Shown here: positions 5,252 to 7,167 of the stretch, piece after piece
How positions within the stretch are numbered: the stretch's first letter is position 1
How the letters are laid out: each line of letters starts with the position of its first letter
Source: Candidatus Poribacteria bacterium
GTDB taxonomy: Bacteria > Poribacteria > WGA-4E > WGA-3G
Length of the DNA stretch: 7,167 nt
Reading direction: 5' to 3'
Assembly: GCA_009845505.1 (NCBI GenBank)
Contig: VXZL01000326.1
Location: forward strand, 1 to 7,167
Program-made: the position numbers and the translations under genes
Notes under the pieces: generated by a model
Database searches by the model: none
What the model was told of the DNA's origin: nothing
The model's input: only the letters and a program-made list of their open reading frames with translations

Positions 5252-7167
5252 ATGCAAACTCGTGAAACTTCCATCTCATCAGCACGCGTTACAGCAAGGT
5301 CGCTTCTCTTAGGGATTCTATTCATCCCTGTCAATGTTTATTGGATGACGCTTGTTGAGGTGAAGTATTACTCCCTTGACGGTTCATGCCTCCCACTTTT
5401 TATCCAACCAGTCTTCATTATGTTCATCTGTGTTGTCGCGAACACACTCTTGAAACGTTTCGCGCCGCGGCAGATGCTACAACAGGGAGAGTTGCTCACT
5501 GTCTACATCATGGTGGCGATCTCGTGTACGTTTGCTGGACACGACACGATGCAAAATATGTTCGGGAGTATTGGGCATGCATTCCAATTCGCAACCGACG
5601 AGAATGAGTGGCAGACGCTCTTTTTTCGGTATCTACCCGCTTGGCTTACCATCTCGGATACCCAAAGCCTCCAAGGGTTTTACGAGGGTGAAGCCACTTT
5701 CTACACAAAACATAACTTCTCGATTTGGCTAAAACCGTTGGCGTTTTGGGGACTCTTTTTCCTGATTATGATGTTCATGATGCTTTGCATCAACACAATC
5801 GTCCGAAAGCGATGGGCAGAGCAAGAAAAACTCGCGTATCCAATCATACAACTACCGCTACGGCTCTCCGAAGATGGCGGTATCAGCCTCCTGAAGAACC
5901 GGATGATGTGGATAGGCTTCAGCATCGCGTTCGCCATCGGTGTCATTAATGGGGTCAACTATCTTTTTCCGCAGTTTCCAGAGATCCCTTATATCAAGCG
6001 GACGGCTGTTTTCCAAAATATTTTCACTGACCGTCCATGGAACGTCATTCGTGGGACCCGAATTTCCGTTTATCCTTTCGCAGTGGGTTTGGCGTTTTTC
6101 TTGCCGTTGGACCTCTCGTTCTCGTGTTGGTTTTTCTTTGTTGTGCGCTTAGCGGAATTCGTCATTGGCGCAGCACTCGGTACGCGCTATTTTCCTGCCC
6201 TCAACGAACAAGCGTACGGTGCTTGGATTGCTCTTTTCCTGCTTGCCGTTTGGGTCACGCGACGACATCTGGTGGAAGTGATGAAAAAAGTGTTTGGGTT
6301 TGAATCGCGTCTCGATGATTCCAACGAACCGATGCCGTATCGTGCCGCCTTTTTGGGAATCCTCGGATCGCTTGTTGCCCTTGGGGTCTTTTCCTCTATT
6401 GCAGGAATGGCGTTGTGGGTCGCCGGTCTTTTCTTTGGGGTTTATTTTCTCCTATCGTTTGCGATCACTCGTGTTCGGGCAGAACTCGGCACGCCTCATG
6501 AAATTTACTACGTCAATCCGCACGACATGCTCGCGACAGTCGGTGGAACGCGGCAGTTTGACACGAGTAGTCTCACTATTATGTCGCTTTTCTACTGGTT
6601 CAATCGTGGTTACCGTAATCACCCGATGCCGAATCAGATTGAGGCGTTCAAACTTGCCGAATCAACGGGGATGGGCAATAGACGTTTGTGGGTGGCGATG
6701 TTGATAGCAATTATCGTCGGGATTTTGGTGACCTTTTGGGCAAATCTGGACATCACCTTCCGTAACGGTGCAGATGCGAAAGCGGGTGGATTCAAAGACT
6801 GGGTTGGCAGAGAATCGTTTAGTCGGCTGCAGCGGTGGCTACATAACCCAACGGAACCGAACATGGTTGGTATGGGCTTTATGGGTATCGGCGCGCTCCT
6901 GACGTTTGTGATGATGTATATGCGGATGCATTTCTTGTGGTGGCCCTTCCATCCAGCGGGTTACGCACTTGCCATCAGTTTTGCGATGGATTATTTCTGG
7001 TTCGCTTTCTTCGTGGCGTGGTTTCTGAAGTTAATGATTCTACGGCACGGTGGCTTGCGGCTCCATCGTCAGGTCGCACCGCTCTTTTTGGGGTTAATAT
7101 TAGGCGATTACGGCATCGGCAGCACTTGGGCAATCATCGGACCGGCATCCGGCTTACGAACCTACAA
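5252..7167 (+). CDS. Large multi-pass membrane protein of unknown function (DUF6785/DUF6784-like), 3' end beyond the window
   Basis: One frame stays open from ATG 5252 to the right edge, 638 codons without a stop. An in-frame TAA at 5246-5248 makes this ATG the first possible start. No Shine-Dalgarno sequence is seen. Roughly 12-14 membrane segments can be picked by eye, for example near 17-37, 46-66, 80-96, 160-182, 217-237, 270-310, 320-336, 364-405, 479-497, 538-556, 570-594 and 608-630. Soluble stretches carry motifs that I recall as conserved in planctomycete and poribacterial homologues: QGELLTVYIM (78-87), AGHD (95-98), ATDENEW (114-120), QEKLAYPIIQLPL (191-203), NPHDML (422-427), SLFYWFNRGYRNHPMP (445-460), FHPAGYA (566-572) and LFLGLILGDY (611-620). 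No function is established as far as I know; a transporter-like role is only a guess from topology. The visible part ends in GPASGLRTY, probably close to the true C-terminus. Confidence 0.82.
   Translation, partial: MQTRETSISSARVTARSLLLGILFIPVNVYWMTLVEVKYYSLDGSCLPLFIQPVFIMFICVVANTLLKRFAPRQMLQQGELLTVYIMVAISCTFAGHDTMQNMFGSIGHAFQFATDENEWQTLFFRYLPAWLTISDTQSLQGFYEGEATFYTKHNFSIWLKPLAFWGLFFLIMMFMMLCINTIVRKRWAEQEKLAYPIIQLPLRLSEDGGISLLKNRMMWIGFSIAFAIGVINGVNYLFPQFPEIPYIKRTAVFQNIFTDRPWNVIRGTRISVYPFAVGLAFFLPLDLSFSCWFFFVVRLAEFVIGAALGTRYFPALNEQAYGAWIALFLLAVWVTRRHLVEVMKKVFGFESRLDDSNEPMPYRAAFLGILGSLVALGVFSSIAGMALWVAGLFFGVYFLLSFAITRVRAELGTPHEIYYVNPHDMLATVGGTRQFDTSSLTIMSLFYWFNRGYRNHPMPNQIEAFKLAESTGMGNRRLWVAMLIAIIVGILVTFWANLDITFRNGADAKAGGFKDWVGRESFSRLQRWLHNPTEPNMVGMGFMGIGALLTFVMMYMRMHFLWWPFHPAGYALAISFAMDYFWFAFFVAWFLKLMILRHGGLRLHRQVAPLFLGLILGDYGIGSTWAIIGPASGLRTY

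Noticed and set aside
6294..6704. Plus-strand frame of 136 codons, and smaller ones at 5386-6303
   Set aside because: These are out of frame with the continuous 638-codon membrane protein reading from 5252, whose hydrophobic pattern and motifs identify it as the real gene.

Overview
The window looks like part of a bacterial chromosome, most probably Candidatus Poribacteria or a close relative in the Planctomycetes-Verrucomicrobia-Chlamydiae neighbourhood. This rests on remembered resemblance, not a search. The reasons are exported proteins opening with dockerin-like calcium loops of the type VNIQDLVLVAAAFGQ, planctomycete-style cytochrome c domains ending in RMP-GGG...WIAAGAP, and a large membrane protein of the DUF6785/DUF6784 kind. 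All genes lie on the + strand. I see no RNA gene, insertion sequence, CRISPR array or phage gene.

Layout. (1) 2-1495: the 3' part of a gene for an exported protein with a dockerin-like EF-hand pair, a c-type-heme-like domain and a copper monooxygenase core related to peptidylglycine alpha-hydroxylating monooxygenase (PHM). The start lies left of the window. (2) 1496-1675: an AT-rich intergenic region with a REP-like hairpin, two mutually exclusive small stems, a possible extended -10 promoter, a 14-bp palindrome over the predicted transcription start, and a GGAGG ribosome binding site. (3) 1676-3301: a full-length tandem paralogue of the first gene, with signal peptide, closed by a strong intrinsic terminator at 3324-3353. 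(4) 3356-5221: a YitJ-type fusion of homocysteine S-methyltransferase and methylenetetrahydrofolate reductase. Its ATG sits two bases after the terminator's T-tract and has no Shine-Dalgarno sequence. (5) 5252-7167: a multi-pass membrane protein of unknown function, reading open through the right edge with 638 codons visible.

How the genes relate. The two copper proteins form one unit. They are probably secreted redox enzymes in which the heme-like domain could feed electrons to the two copper sites, but this is inference. All six PHM copper ligands are present in both copies. The PHM residues that hold the peptide carboxylate are not retained, so the substrate is probably something other than peptidylglycine. 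The methionine/folate gene and the membrane protein gene are 30 nt apart with no terminator between them and are probably co-transcribed. No functional link between them is evident. The most unusual content is the dockerin-heme-copper monooxygenase architecture and its tandem duplication. I do not see a complete, clearly new multi-gene system.
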